This document shows, piece by piece, positions 36,091 through 44,971 of a DNA stretch of 64,000 nt. This DNA comes from Gammaproteobacteria bacterium (GTDB lineage Bacteria > Pseudomonadota > Gammaproteobacteria > Thiohalobacterales > Thiohalobacteraceae): the NCBI GenBank assembly GCA_018819175.1, contig JAHJQQ010000053.1:13129-77128 (forward strand). The letters are read 5' to 3'. The position numbers were made by a program, and so were the translations under genes. Under the pieces are notes generated by a model that was not told the origin of the DNA, searched no databases, and worked only from the letters and a program-made list of their open reading frames with translations. Each line of letters opens with the position of its first letter. Position 1 is the first letter of the stretch.

Positions 36091-36127
36091 GGCGCGTTGG
36101 CTCAGAGAGCCAACGCGCCATTTTTTT
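36091..36127 (+). terminator. Rho-independent terminator
   Basis: Perfect 13-bp stem GGCGCGTTGGCTC / GAGCCAACGCGCC with an AGA loop, followed by A and seven T residues. Terminates the beta-helix gene. Confidence 0.93.
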
Positions 36128-36192
36128 CGCAGGTATACTCAAAGGCGAGAAAGATGGCTCGGAGTGCATTTTAGACAATCCAAGGAGGAGAC

Positions 36193-36942
36193 ATGATCTT
36201 CAAGCAACTATTCGAACCGGTCTCCAGCACCTATACCTATCTCCTCGGTTGTGAGGAGACCGGACAGGCGATACTGATCGACGCAGTACTGCCCGCTTGG
36301 CAGCGCGACCTCGCGGAGCTCAACAAGCTTGGCATGAAGCTCGTTTATACGCTCGACACCCACATCCATGCCGACCACATTACTGCCGCGCGCAAACTCA
36401 AACTGGAAGCCGGCAGCCGCATCGCGCACCCGGCGGTCGATCAGCTTGCCTGCGTGGACATGCCGCTGGAAGAAGGCAAGCTGTTGGACCTCGGCAGCAT
36501 CCGCTTGGCGCCGTTGTTCACGCCGGGTCACACCGACGGTCATCATGCCTACCGGGTCGGCGACCGCGTGTTCACCGGTGATGCGCTGCTGATCGACGCC
36601 TGCGGGCGCACCGACTTCCAGAACGGTGATGCCCCCACGCTCTATCGCAGTGTGCACGACAAGCTGTTCTCGCTGCCGGAAGACACGCTGGTGTACCCGG
36701 CGCACGATTACCAGGGTCGGCGCGTGTCCAGTATCGGCCAGGAGAAGATGCGCAATCCGCGCCTCGGTGGTGACAAGCCCCTCGCGGAGTTCGTGAAAAT
36801 CATGGAGGAGATGGATCTCGCCTATCCGAAATTCATCGACTACGCGCTTCCGGGCAACCGCGAATGCGGCGTCTGTCCTACCGGCGTGCCGGATGACCTG
36901 CAACAGTATTGCACGCAGATCGAAGCGAGCGTGCAGGGCTGA
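36193..36942 (+). CDS. ETHE1-like persulfide dioxygenase (MBL fold)
   Basis: 249 residues starting MIFKQLFEPVSSTYTYLLG, the ETHE1/PDO opening. Metal ligands and family motifs: TLDTHIHADHITAA, LFTPGHTDGHH, VFTGDALLIDACGRTDFQ and VYPAHDYQGRRVSSI. These enzymes oxidise glutathione persulfide to sulfite in the cytoplasm, part of sulfide detoxification or sulfur oxidation. It also carries a short C-terminal ECGVCPTGVP segment with two Cys. Ribosome site CAAGGAGGAGAC. Confidence 0.88.
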   Translation: MIFKQLFEPVSSTYTYLLGCEETGQAILIDAVLPAWQRDLAELNKLGMKLVYTLDTHIHADHITAARKLKLEAGSRIAHPAVDQLACVDMPLEEGKLLDLGSIRLAPLFTPGHTDGHHAYRVGDRVFTGDALLIDACGRTDFQNGDAPTLYRSVHDKLFSLPEDTLVYPAHDYQGRRVSSIGQEKMRNPRLGGDKPLAEFVKIMEEMDLAYPKFIDYALPGNRECGVCPTGVPDDLQQYCTQIEASVQG

Positions 36943-36971
36943 AAATAAGTAGGACTCGACTCACTGCTGTC

Positions 36972-37040
36972 CCAGTAACTCCCTCTTGATATCGCAAAAT
37001 GCGACATCAAGAGGCCGAAAAAAGGGAATAGGGGACACCC
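36972..37040. repeat. Truncated CACTGCTGTCCCA element with a GGGGACA remnant
   Basis: CACTGCTGTCCCAGTAACTC opens like the complete elements at 17.1 and 45.0 kb. After CCCTCTTGATAT it runs into a different hairpin and GGGAATAGGGGACACCC. No right end. The rest of 36943-37346 holds nothing recognised. Confidence 0.5.
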
Positions 37041-37346
37041 ATTAGTCGCTCGTCCCCTTAGTCTGATGGTGGTCACCCAGGAAGTTGTTCTGATTTTTTA
37101 CATAAAATTACTAGGTTTTTGTTCCTCGCCAGTGGTCACGTAAGAGTCATTTTCAGGAATTACAGAATCCTAGACGAACATCGTGATTCGTCTGTACCGC
37201 CAGCGTGTGTCGGCGCTGCTTACATGTATTCAGAACATCAATTCGCACCACAGATATAACCATCTGATTTTCAGGCAAGGTGTATTTGGTGGAATGGATA
37301 TTGCTGATTAGATCACACACCCCGAATCACGAGGCCTGATCATGAA

Positions 37347-37562
37347 TCACAAGGCAAACCTTCTCACTCGGTTGGGCATGACTACCCTCACTGCGGTATC
37401 AGCGGTGATGGAGCGTTCGCCACGCAGGATGGCCGCGATGCGGTTGTGCGGGACGGCGATGGCGTCGGCCAGCGCACGCGCCGAGAGGCCGAGCGCGTCC
37501 ATGTCTTCCTGCAGCAGTTCACCGGGATGAATGAGAGGTAGCTTGTTGACGGGGCGGGCCAT
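37347..37562 (-). pseudogene. HigA-family antitoxin with altered C-terminus
   Basis: MARPVNKLPLIHPGELLQED and SARALADAIAVPHNRIAAIL, RGERSITADTAVR match HigA (XRE) antitoxins. The usual continuation (RLARYFGTSPEFWLNLQ-type) is replaced by VVMPNRVRRFAL and a stop, so the C-terminal third is lost. No HigB partner is adjacent. Confidence 0.65.
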
Positions 37563-37607
37563 GTCACGCTCCAGTTCAGTGGTAGTCTACGATATCGACG
37601 TCTTCAA

Positions 37608-37895
37608 TCACTTATGCGCAGCGCTCGCATGCAGTTGCACACCCAGCGCGCGGACCAGCTTCAATACCGTGTCATAACGTGGTTTCGCGCCAGGCGCCAA
37701 TGCCTTGTAAAGACTTTCGCGGCCGAGGCCGGTGTCTTTCGCCAGTTGTGACATACCGCGTGCTTTGGCGACATCGGCAATCGCGATGAGGAAAACATCG
37801 GGGTTTGGATCTTCGAGTGCCGCATTCAGATACTCGGCGATGACTTCATCATTGTCGAGGTAATCGGCGGCATCGAAAGGTGCAGTCTTCTTCAT
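37608..37895 (-). CDS. HigA-like (addiction-module) antitoxin, intact
   Basis: 95 residues: MKKTAPFDAADYLDNDEVIA, YLNAALEDPNPDVFLIAIAD, then a helix-turn-helix (GMSQLAKDTGLGRESLYKAL) and LVRALGVQLHA. This is the TIGR02684-type antidote that follows its toxin in the same operon. Its toxin gene (37899-38248) is frameshifted, so the antitoxin is effectively an orphan. A near-identical broken copy lies at 34094-34381. Confidence 0.85.
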   Translation of the reverse strand: MKKTAPFDAADYLDNDEVIAEYLNAALEDPNPDVFLIAIADVAKARGMSQLAKDTGLGRESLYKALAPGAKPRYDTVLKLVRALGVQLHASAAHK

Positions 37896-37898
37896 GCT

Positions 37899-38248
37899 TC
37901 AACGCTCCAACGTCTTGAACAGCGCAATCGCCTGCTTGATGTCACGCCGTTGCGTGGACTTGTTTCCAGCGCAGAGCAACAAATACACGCGTTCACCTAG
38001 GCGCCCGTAATACACCCGATAACCAGGGCCGGCGTGAATCCGCATCTCCGAGACGCCTGCACCGACAGGTGCGCAGTCGCCGTTGTTCCTTGTTCGGCCG
38101 AGCGGACGCGGGCAAGGATGCGGGCTTTCCCGATGGGGTCGCGTAATTCCTTCAGCCACGCATCGAACTCTACGGTGCGTATGAATCCATTCGTGGACTG
38201 ATCGTATCCAAACGGATACGATAATGTCAATGCGTCCTGGTCAGGCAA
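37899..38248 (-). pseudogene. Frameshifted RelE/HigB-type toxin
   Basis: The N-terminal part (RTVEFDAWLKELRDPIGKAR, ILARVRSAEQG) and the C-terminal part (NNGDCAPVGAGVSEMRIHAG, YRVYYGRLGERVYLLLCAGN, KSTQRRDIKQAIALFKTLER) lie in different frames, joined at about 38080 by a one-base deletion. The ATG at 38221-38248 is inside the promoter; the natural start also seems damaged because no in-frame start precedes RTVEF. The stop is 3 bp before the antitoxin ATG. Confidence 0.75.
38201..38222 (-). promoter_or_regulatory. TA operator palindrome overlapping promoter
   Basis: Perfect inverted repeat ATCGTATCC-N4-GGATACGAT. On the minus strand a TTGACA box precedes it and TACGAT within the right arm gives a -10 at 18-bp spacing, so the palindrome covers the core promoter of the toxin-antitoxin operon. 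This is the standard layout for antitoxin autorepression. Confidence 0.65.
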
Positions 38249-38514
38249 GTACTCAGGGGCTAAGCGCTACCCGTGCTCAATCAGGAAGTGCTGCTATCTG
38301 TCGCCCATCGATGGCTGATTTTATCGGGGTCTCGGAGTGCAGATCATCGAGATTGAGCCACTCCTGATTTTCCGGACACCCAGGCAAGGCGCGGTTGCCC
38401 GTCAGGACGATTTGCTATAAATAGGTCGGAAGAACAAGAGGGCTTCGAGCCCTGTACAGGGAGGGGTGTGTGGTCTGTCCCCTGGAAATAACAATACCAA
38501 AGGAGGAACAACCG

Positions 38515-39165
38515 ATGCAGACACGTTCGGCAATCGCATTTTCAGTGCTCATGGGCATGGCGTGCAACGCACAGGCGGCAATCGTCTATCTTTCCGATGA
38601 CCGCTACATCGACCACACCATGAACGGCGCAGGTCCCATCACGCCGTCTCCGGCCTATTCGGATTTCAATGTGAACTGGTGGGCCTGGGAGGCCGGCGCC
38701 TTTCAGAACACGACATTGACGAGCGGCACCATGTCGGGCAACGGATCGACGTATGCCGGATACGATGCTCAATCCTACGGCGCCGAGGCGACCAGCGTAT
38801 TCTCGGTAACCTTTTCCGTGGATCAACTCACTGATTTCTCGCTCACCGGCTTCCTGGACACCAATTGGTATTTTGGCAGTCAGCTGTATATGAATCTAAG
38901 CGAGAACGGCACATCCATGTATGGCTACACCGATTCGGATGCCCTGAATCTTGGCATTAACCCCTTCAGCTTCGACGGCCAGTTCGCGCAGGGCAACATC
39001 TACCAGCTGTATCTGTATTCGTTCTCATCTGAGTCAGACTATTACTATGAGACCTGGGATTTCGATCTGACCACCAGTCCGGCCGTGCCAGTTCCGGCTG
39101 CGGCGTGGTTGTTCGTCTCCGGCTTGGCGGGCTTGATCGGCGTTGCGAAACGCAGAGCAGGTTAA
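38515..39165 (+). CDS. VPLPA-CTERM (exosortase substrate) protein
   Basis: 216 residues. Signal peptide MQTRSAIAFSVLMGMACNAQA; a beta-rich, Ser/Tyr/Asp-rich body; C-terminal sorting tail VPVPAAAWLFVSGLAGLIG followed by KRR. The tail marks proteins processed by exosortase/archaeosortase-like enzymes and exported to the surface or biofilm matrix. No exosortase is in the window. Ribosome site AAAGGAGGAACAACC supports the ATG at 38515. Confidence 0.85.
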   Translation: MQTRSAIAFSVLMGMACNAQAAIVYLSDDRYIDHTMNGAGPITPSPAYSDFNVNWWAWEAGAFQNTTLTSGTMSGNGSTYAGYDAQSYGAEATSVFSVTFSVDQLTDFSLTGFLDTNWYFGSQLYMNLSENGTSMYGYTDSDALNLGINPFSFDGQFAQGNIYQLYLYSFSSESDYYYETWDFDLTTSPAVPVPAAAWLFVSGLAGLIGVAKRRAG

Positions 39166-39210
39166 ACCGGCGACAAGCTGTTTCAAGTACTCTGATCCCT
39201 TGTGAACTGG

Positions 39211-39256
39211 AAAAGGTGACGGAGGGAATAAAGTTTATTCCCTCCGTCACCTTTAA
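39211..39256. repeat. GTGACGGAGGGAATAAA palindrome, copy 3
   Basis: AAAAGGTGACGGAGGGAATAA and its inverted arm TTATTCCCTCCGTCACCTTT. A compensatory change (GTGACGG/CCGTCAC) keeps the stem paired relative to the other copies. Confidence 0.7.
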
Positions 39257-39413
39257 GGAAATAATTAGGACAGAGTAAATACGACTGTTTGCCGTGATTC
39301 TGGTTTCACTCTGATTCCAAATGTCCAAATAACTCTGTCCCGGTCTCTGATGGCATGCCTGTTATCGGTACCCGAACAATAACGATAAAACGAACAACAA
39401 AAAGGGGGCATTC

Positions 39414-41051
39414 ATGAATCGCTTGAGATCCCGGCGTCTGTACAGGGGCGTTGTTGCCTGTGCAGCGCGCGCGGCACGAGTAATGCGTGATCTCTACGCT
39501 GTCTCGGGATGGGGGACGGCAATCGTGCCAACGCCAAGGACCTTCGTCGCTCTGTGCTTCCTGTGTTCTGCGGCCATGCTGTCCGGCGGTTGTGCCACCA
39601 ACGCGGTGACCGGCGAGCAGGATTTCATGCTCGTCAGCTCCGAAGAGGAGATCGATGCCGCTAAGCAGGTGCACAAGCAGCTGCTCGGCTCCCCGGGGCT
39701 GTATTCGGATGACGCGCTGCAGGCCTACGTGGAACGCGTCGGCAGGAAGGTCGCCGCCAGCAGCGACCGGCCGGAAGTGAACTACCAGTTCTTCGTGCTG
39801 AATCAGCCGGAAGTCAATGCGCTGGCTCTGCCGAACGGCCACATCTACGTGACGCGCGGCCTGCTGGCGTTCCTCGACAGCGAAGCCGAACTTGCGGCCG
39901 TGCTCGCACACGAAGTGGCCCACATCGCGGCTCGCCACAGCGCCCAGCTCATGAGCAGCGCGAAGGTGGCCGGAACGGCATCGACCGTCCTCGGCGTGAT
40001 CGCGGGTGCCGTCGTGGGCGCGGCTACCGGAGACTACAATCTCGCGATGTCATCCATGGACGCAGCCTCCGGTATCAGCGGGCTCGCCGGCCTGCAGGTG
40101 CTCAGCGACTACAGCCGCGTGCATGAACTGGAGGCGGACCGCTTCGGACTGACCTATCTCGCTCACGCCGGATATCCCGCACAGGCGATGACCGGCGTGT
40201 TCGATGCCTTGCAGGCAGTCGAGCAGTTTGAGCAGACACAGGCCGAGAGTAGCGACAAGGCGAGCTTTTATCATTTTGCCACCCATCCGGAGCTGAAGGA
40301 TCGCATCGACAAGGTGGGTTCGATTGCCCCGGCCGGCGCCCCGGATAGCGCAGCCTGGCAGGCGGATTACCGCACGCACATCGACGGCATGATTTTCGAG
40401 CCGTTCGATCAAACCGCGCCGCAGGAAAATCACAAGGATCGCTGGGTGAACAAGGAGGCGCTGTTCCGGGTGAATCTGCCTTACGGGTGGAAAATCGTCA
40501 GCAGCGATAAGGAAGTCGTCGTTCTGGAAAAGCCCGACGACAAGATACGCAATACGCTTCGCCTGTTGCCGCCGCAGCAAGCCGGGGATGCGGCAAGCTT
40601 CTTCGCCGGCGAACCGTTGAAAGCCAAGGGTGTGCATGAGATACGTGAACTGCAGCACATCTATCACAAGGTTCCGGGCTACTCCGCCCTGGCCGAGATC
40701 GACACCGAGACCGGAACCCGGCCAGCGTATGTCGCGGTCCTGTTCCATCCGGCGCACACCATCCTGCTGATTGGCCTTCCCGAGGACCCGGAACGGCTGG
40801 AGAAGCAGCGCTTCATATTCGAGGCCCAGGCCAACACGACCCAGCTGCTGACCCAGGAAGAGTATGACCGGACGCGCAAGAAACGCATTCAAACCGCGAT
40901 GGTGCAACCCGGCGACACATACGCGAAACTCGCCGCAGATGCGCGGCTGGGCAAAACGGGCGAGAGCTATCTGCGCCTGCTCAACCGTCAGTACCCGCAG
41001 GGCGAACCGGATACGGGGCGTGCGTTGAAGCTGGTAGTGATCGAGCCTTGA
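39414..41051 (+). CDS. BepA-like M48 metalloprotease lipoprotein
   Basis: 545 residues. A long basic N-terminus leads to a hydrophobic segment and lipobox MLSGGC at about residues 55-61, so it is probably lipidated. The protease domain has AVLAHEVAHIAARHSAQLM (HExxH) and ELEADRFGLTYLAHAGY (Glu ligand). After about residue 330 a second region (FRVNLPYGWKIVSSDKEVV onward) ends in a LysM-like motif (VQPGDTYAKLAADARL). Similar proteins act in outer-membrane protein quality control. AAAGGGGGCATTC precedes the ATG; a start at 39483 is also possible. Confidence 0.82.
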   Translation: MNRLRSRRLYRGVVACAARAARVMRDLYAVSGWGTAIVPTPRTFVALCFLCSAAMLSGGCATNAVTGEQDFMLVSSEEEIDAAKQVHKQLLGSPGLYSDDALQAYVERVGRKVAASSDRPEVNYQFFVLNQPEVNALALPNGHIYVTRGLLAFLDSEAELAAVLAHEVAHIAARHSAQLMSSAKVAGTASTVLGVIAGAVVGAATGDYNLAMSSMDAASGISGLAGLQVLSDYSRVHELEADRFGLTYLAHAGYPAQAMTGVFDALQAVEQFEQTQAESSDKASFYHFATHPELKDRIDKVGSIAPAGAPDSAAWQADYRTHIDGMIFEPFDQTAPQENHKDRWVNKEALFRVNLPYGWKIVSSDKEVVVLEKPDDKIRNTLRLLPPQQAGDAASFFAGEPLKAKGVHEIRELQHIYHKVPGYSALAEIDTETGTRPAYVAVLFHPAHTILLIGLPEDPERLEKQRFIFEAQANTTQLLTQEEYDRTRKKRIQTAMVQPGDTYAKLAADARLGKTGESYLRLLNRQYPQGEPDTGRALKLVVIEP

Positions 41052-41066
41052 GTTTGACGCCAACGA

Positions 41067-41110
41067 AAAGGGGACGGAGGGAATAAAGTTTATTCCCTCC
41101 GTCCCCTTTA
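41067..41110. repeat. GGGACGGAGGGAATAAA palindrome, copy 4
   Basis: Same stem sequence as copy 1, immediately after the BepA-like gene; plausible terminator-like hairpin. Confidence 0.75.
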
Positions 41111-41335
41111 ATTAATTTTTGCGTCGGTATGGGGGTAATGCAATTTTTAGATTACGAACACAGGCCCGCTCATTCTGAATGGGCGGATGAAAGATTTAGC
41201 TTCTGAGAAAATAAATCTGTCCCGGTTTCACCCCGGTTTCACCGCCGGTTTCACCCGCAAGGAGAACGGCGAGATCGCTGGCATCCGATGTTGCTGGAAC
41301 CTAAGTTCAATGGGGGCCAGACCCGATTGATTATT

Positions 41336-41590
41336 GCATCCCCCTCAATCTTCCCTCGCTGCGCCTTCACACTAGCCACCAGATTCTTCGACCGGTGCCT
41401 TGTTCACAAAACGGCTGTTGGCGTGTTTGGCTTCGGTGCGAGCGAGGAGCTCGATCTACTGCTTGTTAGTGGTCAGGCGTTCGTGATCTAGTGCATAAGC
41501 GTTTTTCAGCAGCATGGGCAATGGTTGTCTGCTACGATCAAGGTGTAAGGGTGCGTGAAAGACTGCATCGCCTTTTGAAGAACGTTGACT
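41336..41590 (-). pseudogene. Remnant of a valS 3' end
   Basis: Compared with the intact valS (53047-53460) on the same strand, the segment preserves blocks such as CCGGTGCCTTGTTCACAAAA, CTGTTGGCGTGTTTGGCTTC, GGTCAGGCGTTCGTGATC and TTTTTCAGCAGCATGGGCAA. These encode the C-terminal coiled-coil and the preceding helix. About 180 bp between the two blocks are missing and no frame stays open. The rest of 41111-41718 shows only a 28-bp identity to the gene at 45510 (41274-41301). Confidence 0.65.
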
Positions 41591-41718
41591 CGAAATGGTA
41601 TCTTTTAACGGGCATCACTCATTATTTACCGTTACGTCATTGGGCTGGGCATGGTTTGAAGTGCTCCGCCAATTTGGCCGGATGAAAGTTAACAACAATC
41701 AATAATGGAGATAGTGCC

Positions 41719-42981
41719 GTGATCGGAGCTGGCAGATTTTTACTCAATCGCATCAGCGAACGACTCTGGGTAAAACCGTTATTCATGTGCCTGTTGTCAA
41801 TTGCAGCCGCCTTCCTGGCGAGCGCCGCTGATCTCACGCAGATAGGCAGATTCATACCAAACATTGAATCTAAATCGATTGTGACCTTACTCACAATCAT
41901 TTCTTCGAGCATGCTAGTGATCGCCACATTCGCGGTCGGCTCAATGGTTTCAGCCTATGCATCCGCCAGCAGCACAGCAACACCGCGTTCTTTTCCGCTG
42001 GTTATAGCCGATGATATTTCCCAGAATGCCCTGTCAGCATTTATTGGCTCATTCATTTTCAGTATTGTGGCGTTGATTGCCTTGGAAAATGGCTATTACG
42101 AGAAGGCTGGTCGGTTCACATTATTCATAATGACGCTGGCTATTTTTGCTATCGTCATCGCAACATTCGTGCGTTGGGTGGATCGGGTGGCCCGACTCGG
42201 CCGCATGGGAAGTACCATTGACAAGGTTGAAGCGGCGACAGCAAGGTCATTGAGGCAACGTCGCTGCGTACCTAATCTGGGCGGATCTGCCAAGGTAACC
42301 CATCATGGTGAGATCAAGCCGCTGTATACAGAATGCATAGGCTATGTACAAAGGATTGATGCCATGAGATTGCAGGAATGCGCTGAGGCATTACAGTTAC
42401 AGGTCGAAGTGGCGGTCTTGCCGGGTGCCTTCATCGCACCCGGCAGCGTACTCGCCTATGTGTCGGCTGATATGGGCAGTCTGACTGATATAACCATGGA
42501 TAAGGTTGTCGCAGCATTTACGATTTCCGATGACAGAACCTTTGACGAAGATCCCAGATTCGGTCTCATTGTGCTTTCCGAAATCGCCAGTCGGGCATTG
42601 TCTCCAGGGATCAACGACCCTGGCACCGCCATTGATGTTATTGGCACGCTGGTACGTATATTCGCCATCTGGACCAGCCCTGTTAAAGAGGAAGATATGC
42701 ATCACAGCGACTGTGACCGCATTTCCATTCCTGGTTTATCACTCGATGATCTGTTCGACGACGCCTTTACCCCCATTGCGCGTGATGGTGCCAGTACCAT
42801 TGAAGTGGTGGTGCGCCTGCAGAAGGCCTTCAAGTCGCTCGGAACACTACCTGACGAACAGATGCGGAAGGTGGCGCATCAGCATGCCCGCATGGCGCTG
42901 GCGCGCGCGGAGCTGGCATTGAATTTTCCCAAGGATATAGAGGATGCGCGCAAGGCCGCAGCATATTCTGCCACTGCATAG
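41719..42981 (+). CDS. DUF2254 family membrane protein
   Basis: 420 residues. Four N-terminal hydrophobic helices (to about 155) precede a soluble C-terminal part with AIDVIGTLVRIFAIW and LSEIASRALSPGINDPGTAI, the DUF2254 signature. Function unknown. The GTG start follows GGAGATAGTGCC. Confidence 0.8.
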   Translation: MIGAGRFLLNRISERLWVKPLFMCLLSIAAAFLASAADLTQIGRFIPNIESKSIVTLLTIISSSMLVIATFAVGSMVSAYASASSTATPRSFPLVIADDISQNALSAFIGSFIFSIVALIALENGYYEKAGRFTLFIMTLAIFAIVIATFVRWVDRVARLGRMGSTIDKVEAATARSLRQRRCVPNLGGSAKVTHHGEIKPLYTECIGYVQRIDAMRLQECAEALQLQVEVAVLPGAFIAPGSVLAYVSADMGSLTDITMDKVVAAFTISDDRTFDEDPRFGLIVLSEIASRALSPGINDPGTAIDVIGTLVRIFAIWTSPVKEEDMHHSDCDRISIPGLSLDDLFDDAFTPIARDGASTIEVVVRLQKAFKSLGTLPDEQMRKVAHQHARMALARAELALNFPKDIEDARKAAAYSATA

Positions 42982-43020
42982 GCGAATAGTTAGCAGGTAC
43001 TGATCAGCGATGATAGGTGC

Positions 43021-43179
43021 TCATTTCTTGGCGATTATCCAGACGGCATGAACGATACCGGGAATATAACCAAGGATGGTCAGGAGGATGTTAATCCAAA
43101 ACTGTTTGCCGATCCCCACCTGCAGGAATACACCCAGAGGTGGAAGAAGAATAGCTATGATGATGCGTATTAAATCCAT
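43021..43179 (-). CDS. YqaE/Pmp3 family small membrane protein
   Basis: 52 residues, two helices: RIIIAILLPPLGVFLQVGIG and FWINILLTILGYIPGIVHAV. This is the Pmp3/YqaE stress-associated proteolipid fold. AAGGAAGCTGCC precedes the ATG at 43179; the longer upstream frame is not part of the family. Confidence 0.9.
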   Translation of the reverse strand: MDLIRIIIAILLPPLGVFLQVGIGKQFWINILLTILGYIPGIVHAVWIIAKK

Positions 43180-43408
43180 GGCAGCTTCCTTTGCGTAATG
43201 AGATTTTTCGAGATCAACATAACCTTTATCAAACCTGGACATGATGACTTGTCACACAAAACAACCCGGCTAAGCTAACAGTCATATAAACGACAATCAA
43301 ACTTATTAATAACAGGGGCATCCCTATGCCGACACGAACTCAACTTAGGCTACCGGTTATGCACGACAATACTTACCCGCAACTGCTGCGCTCTGCACTG
43401 GGTCACTT

Positions 43409-44866
43409 ATGAGTCAGCAATGGGTAAGGCAGCGGCTGCGGGATCTGTTTGCAATTTTCACAGCAACCAACAGCTCAGCCACAACGTATCAGCCTATGCG
43501 GCGCTGCCGAGGCAGCGTCGTTAAACTCATCATGCTCGGTCTGCTCTGCTCGGTTGCGACCATGCCTCAGGCCGAACCGACAGATACACCTGCGCAGCCG
43601 CAAGGCAGAATCCAGTTAGGCGAACAACAGGCCAATGATGCGGCGATTACCGCGCGCATCAATACTATCCTGCGCGAAATTCCCGCATTCAGGAATGTGA
43701 GTGTATCGGTGCAGTCTGGTGTAGTACGACTCACTGGCACGAGCAGCGACTTCATGGCCGCGCAGCGCGCGGAAGACCTCATCAGCCGCATCGATGGTGT
43801 GGTGACCATTGAAAATTCCATCGAACGTGATGTATCTCTGAACAGTCAATTAACGCCGGCACTCGATGGCGCCAAGACTATCCTGAATGACACCATCGCT
43901 CTGCTGCCGTTACTGACGTTGGCACTCCTGCTGTTTATTGCCATTGTCTGGACGGGTAGTTTTCTGGCGCGCAGAGTCAATTTCTGGCAACACATCACAC
44001 CGAACGCGTTCATTGCAGAACTGGCATCAACCACAGTGCGTATTATCTTTTTCATCTTGGCTCTGGTGTTGATGCTTAACTTGCTGGGCTCCACGGCCTT
44101 GCTGAGCGCTGTGCTGGGTTCCGCCGGCGTGATCGGACTCGCCGTCGGTTTCGCCGTGCGCGATACGATTGAAAATTATGTAGCCAGCATCATGCTCAGT
44201 CTGCGGCAACCATTCCGACCGAATGATCATGTGGTGATCAATAAGAATGAAGGTCGCATTATCCGTCTCACCTCGCGCGCCACGGTATTGATGACCATCG
44301 ATGGCAATCATCTGCGCATTCCAAATGCCGAGGTCTTCAAGTCGACTATCCTGAATTACACCAGCAACCCGGAACGTCGCTTTGATTTTGAATTGGGCGT
44401 GGATGCCAATGATGACCCGTTAGCCGCGATAAAGACGGGGATACAGGCCATGCGCGCGCTGGATTTTGTCCTGCCGGAACCGCCACCACTCGGCTTGATA
44501 AAGCAGGTCGGCGATTCCAATATCGTGATTTTCTACGCCGCCTGGATCAATCAACGCGATGCGGATTTCGGCAAATCCCGCTCCGTTGCGCTGGCCAGTG
44601 TCAAAAACGCCTTGGAAGCTGCCGGCTTCGGTTTGCCGGAGCCCATCTATCGATTGCGTCTGGATCCTTCAGCGGCAGGTCTGCTGAATATGCAGCAACA
44701 CCCTATGCCTGAGCATGAACTCGCACCCTCAGTGACGCAAAAGAAACCCGCGCAGGAGGAGTCACTGGATATCGCACCCGATCATCACCTGGTTGAAAAA
44801 GTCGAGGAAGAACGTCGCGTCTCGGCAGAGAATGATCTGCTTAACGCCGCCGCGCCTGCGGAATAG
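43409..44866 (+). CDS. BON-domain MscS-type mechanosensitive channel
   Basis: 485 residues. Signal-like segment (to about 55), BON domain (ITARINTILREIPAFRNVSV, then VVTIENSIERDV) in the periplasm, three membrane helices, and the MscS pore/beta domain: GSAGVIGLAVGFAVRDTIEN, ASIMLSLRQPFRPNDHVVI, VLMTIDGNHLRIPNAEVFKS. Opens under membrane tension to release osmolytes. A charged C-terminal tail of about 60 residues follows the channel domain. An internal start at 43496 is possible. Confidence 0.88.
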   Translation: MSQQWVRQRLRDLFAIFTATNSSATTYQPMRRCRGSVVKLIMLGLLCSVATMPQAEPTDTPAQPQGRIQLGEQQANDAAITARINTILREIPAFRNVSVSVQSGVVRLTGTSSDFMAAQRAEDLISRIDGVVTIENSIERDVSLNSQLTPALDGAKTILNDTIALLPLLTLALLLFIAIVWTGSFLARRVNFWQHITPNAFIAELASTTVRIIFFILALVLMLNLLGSTALLSAVLGSAGVIGLAVGFAVRDTIENYVASIMLSLRQPFRPNDHVVINKNEGRIIRLTSRATVLMTIDGNHLRIPNAEVFKSTILNYTSNPERRFDFELGVDANDDPLAAIKTGIQAMRALDFVLPEPPPLGLIKQVGDSNIVIFYAAWINQRDADFGKSRSVALASVKNALEAAGFGLPEPIYRLRLDPSAAGLLNMQQHPMPEHELAPSVTQKKPAQEESLDIAPDHHLVEKVEEERRVSAENDLLNAAAPAE

Positions 44867-44971
44867 AGTTAACGTTCAATCGCACAATTGTCATGGGCTA
44901 TAGAGTTCCCTGAGTACTATCAGCCCACAGAGATCTGTTAATAGATTTAGGGTTACAAAAGGTACTAAAGG

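Noticed and set aside
38396..38430. Possible sigma-54 promoter upstream of the VPLPA-CTERM gene
   Set aside because: AGGACGATTTGCT looks similar but the GG-to-GC spacing is too short for RpoN.
33556..41110. Repeated palindromes considered as a CRISPR array
   Set aside because: Only four dispersed copies, kilobases apart, with no regular spacers and no cas genes.
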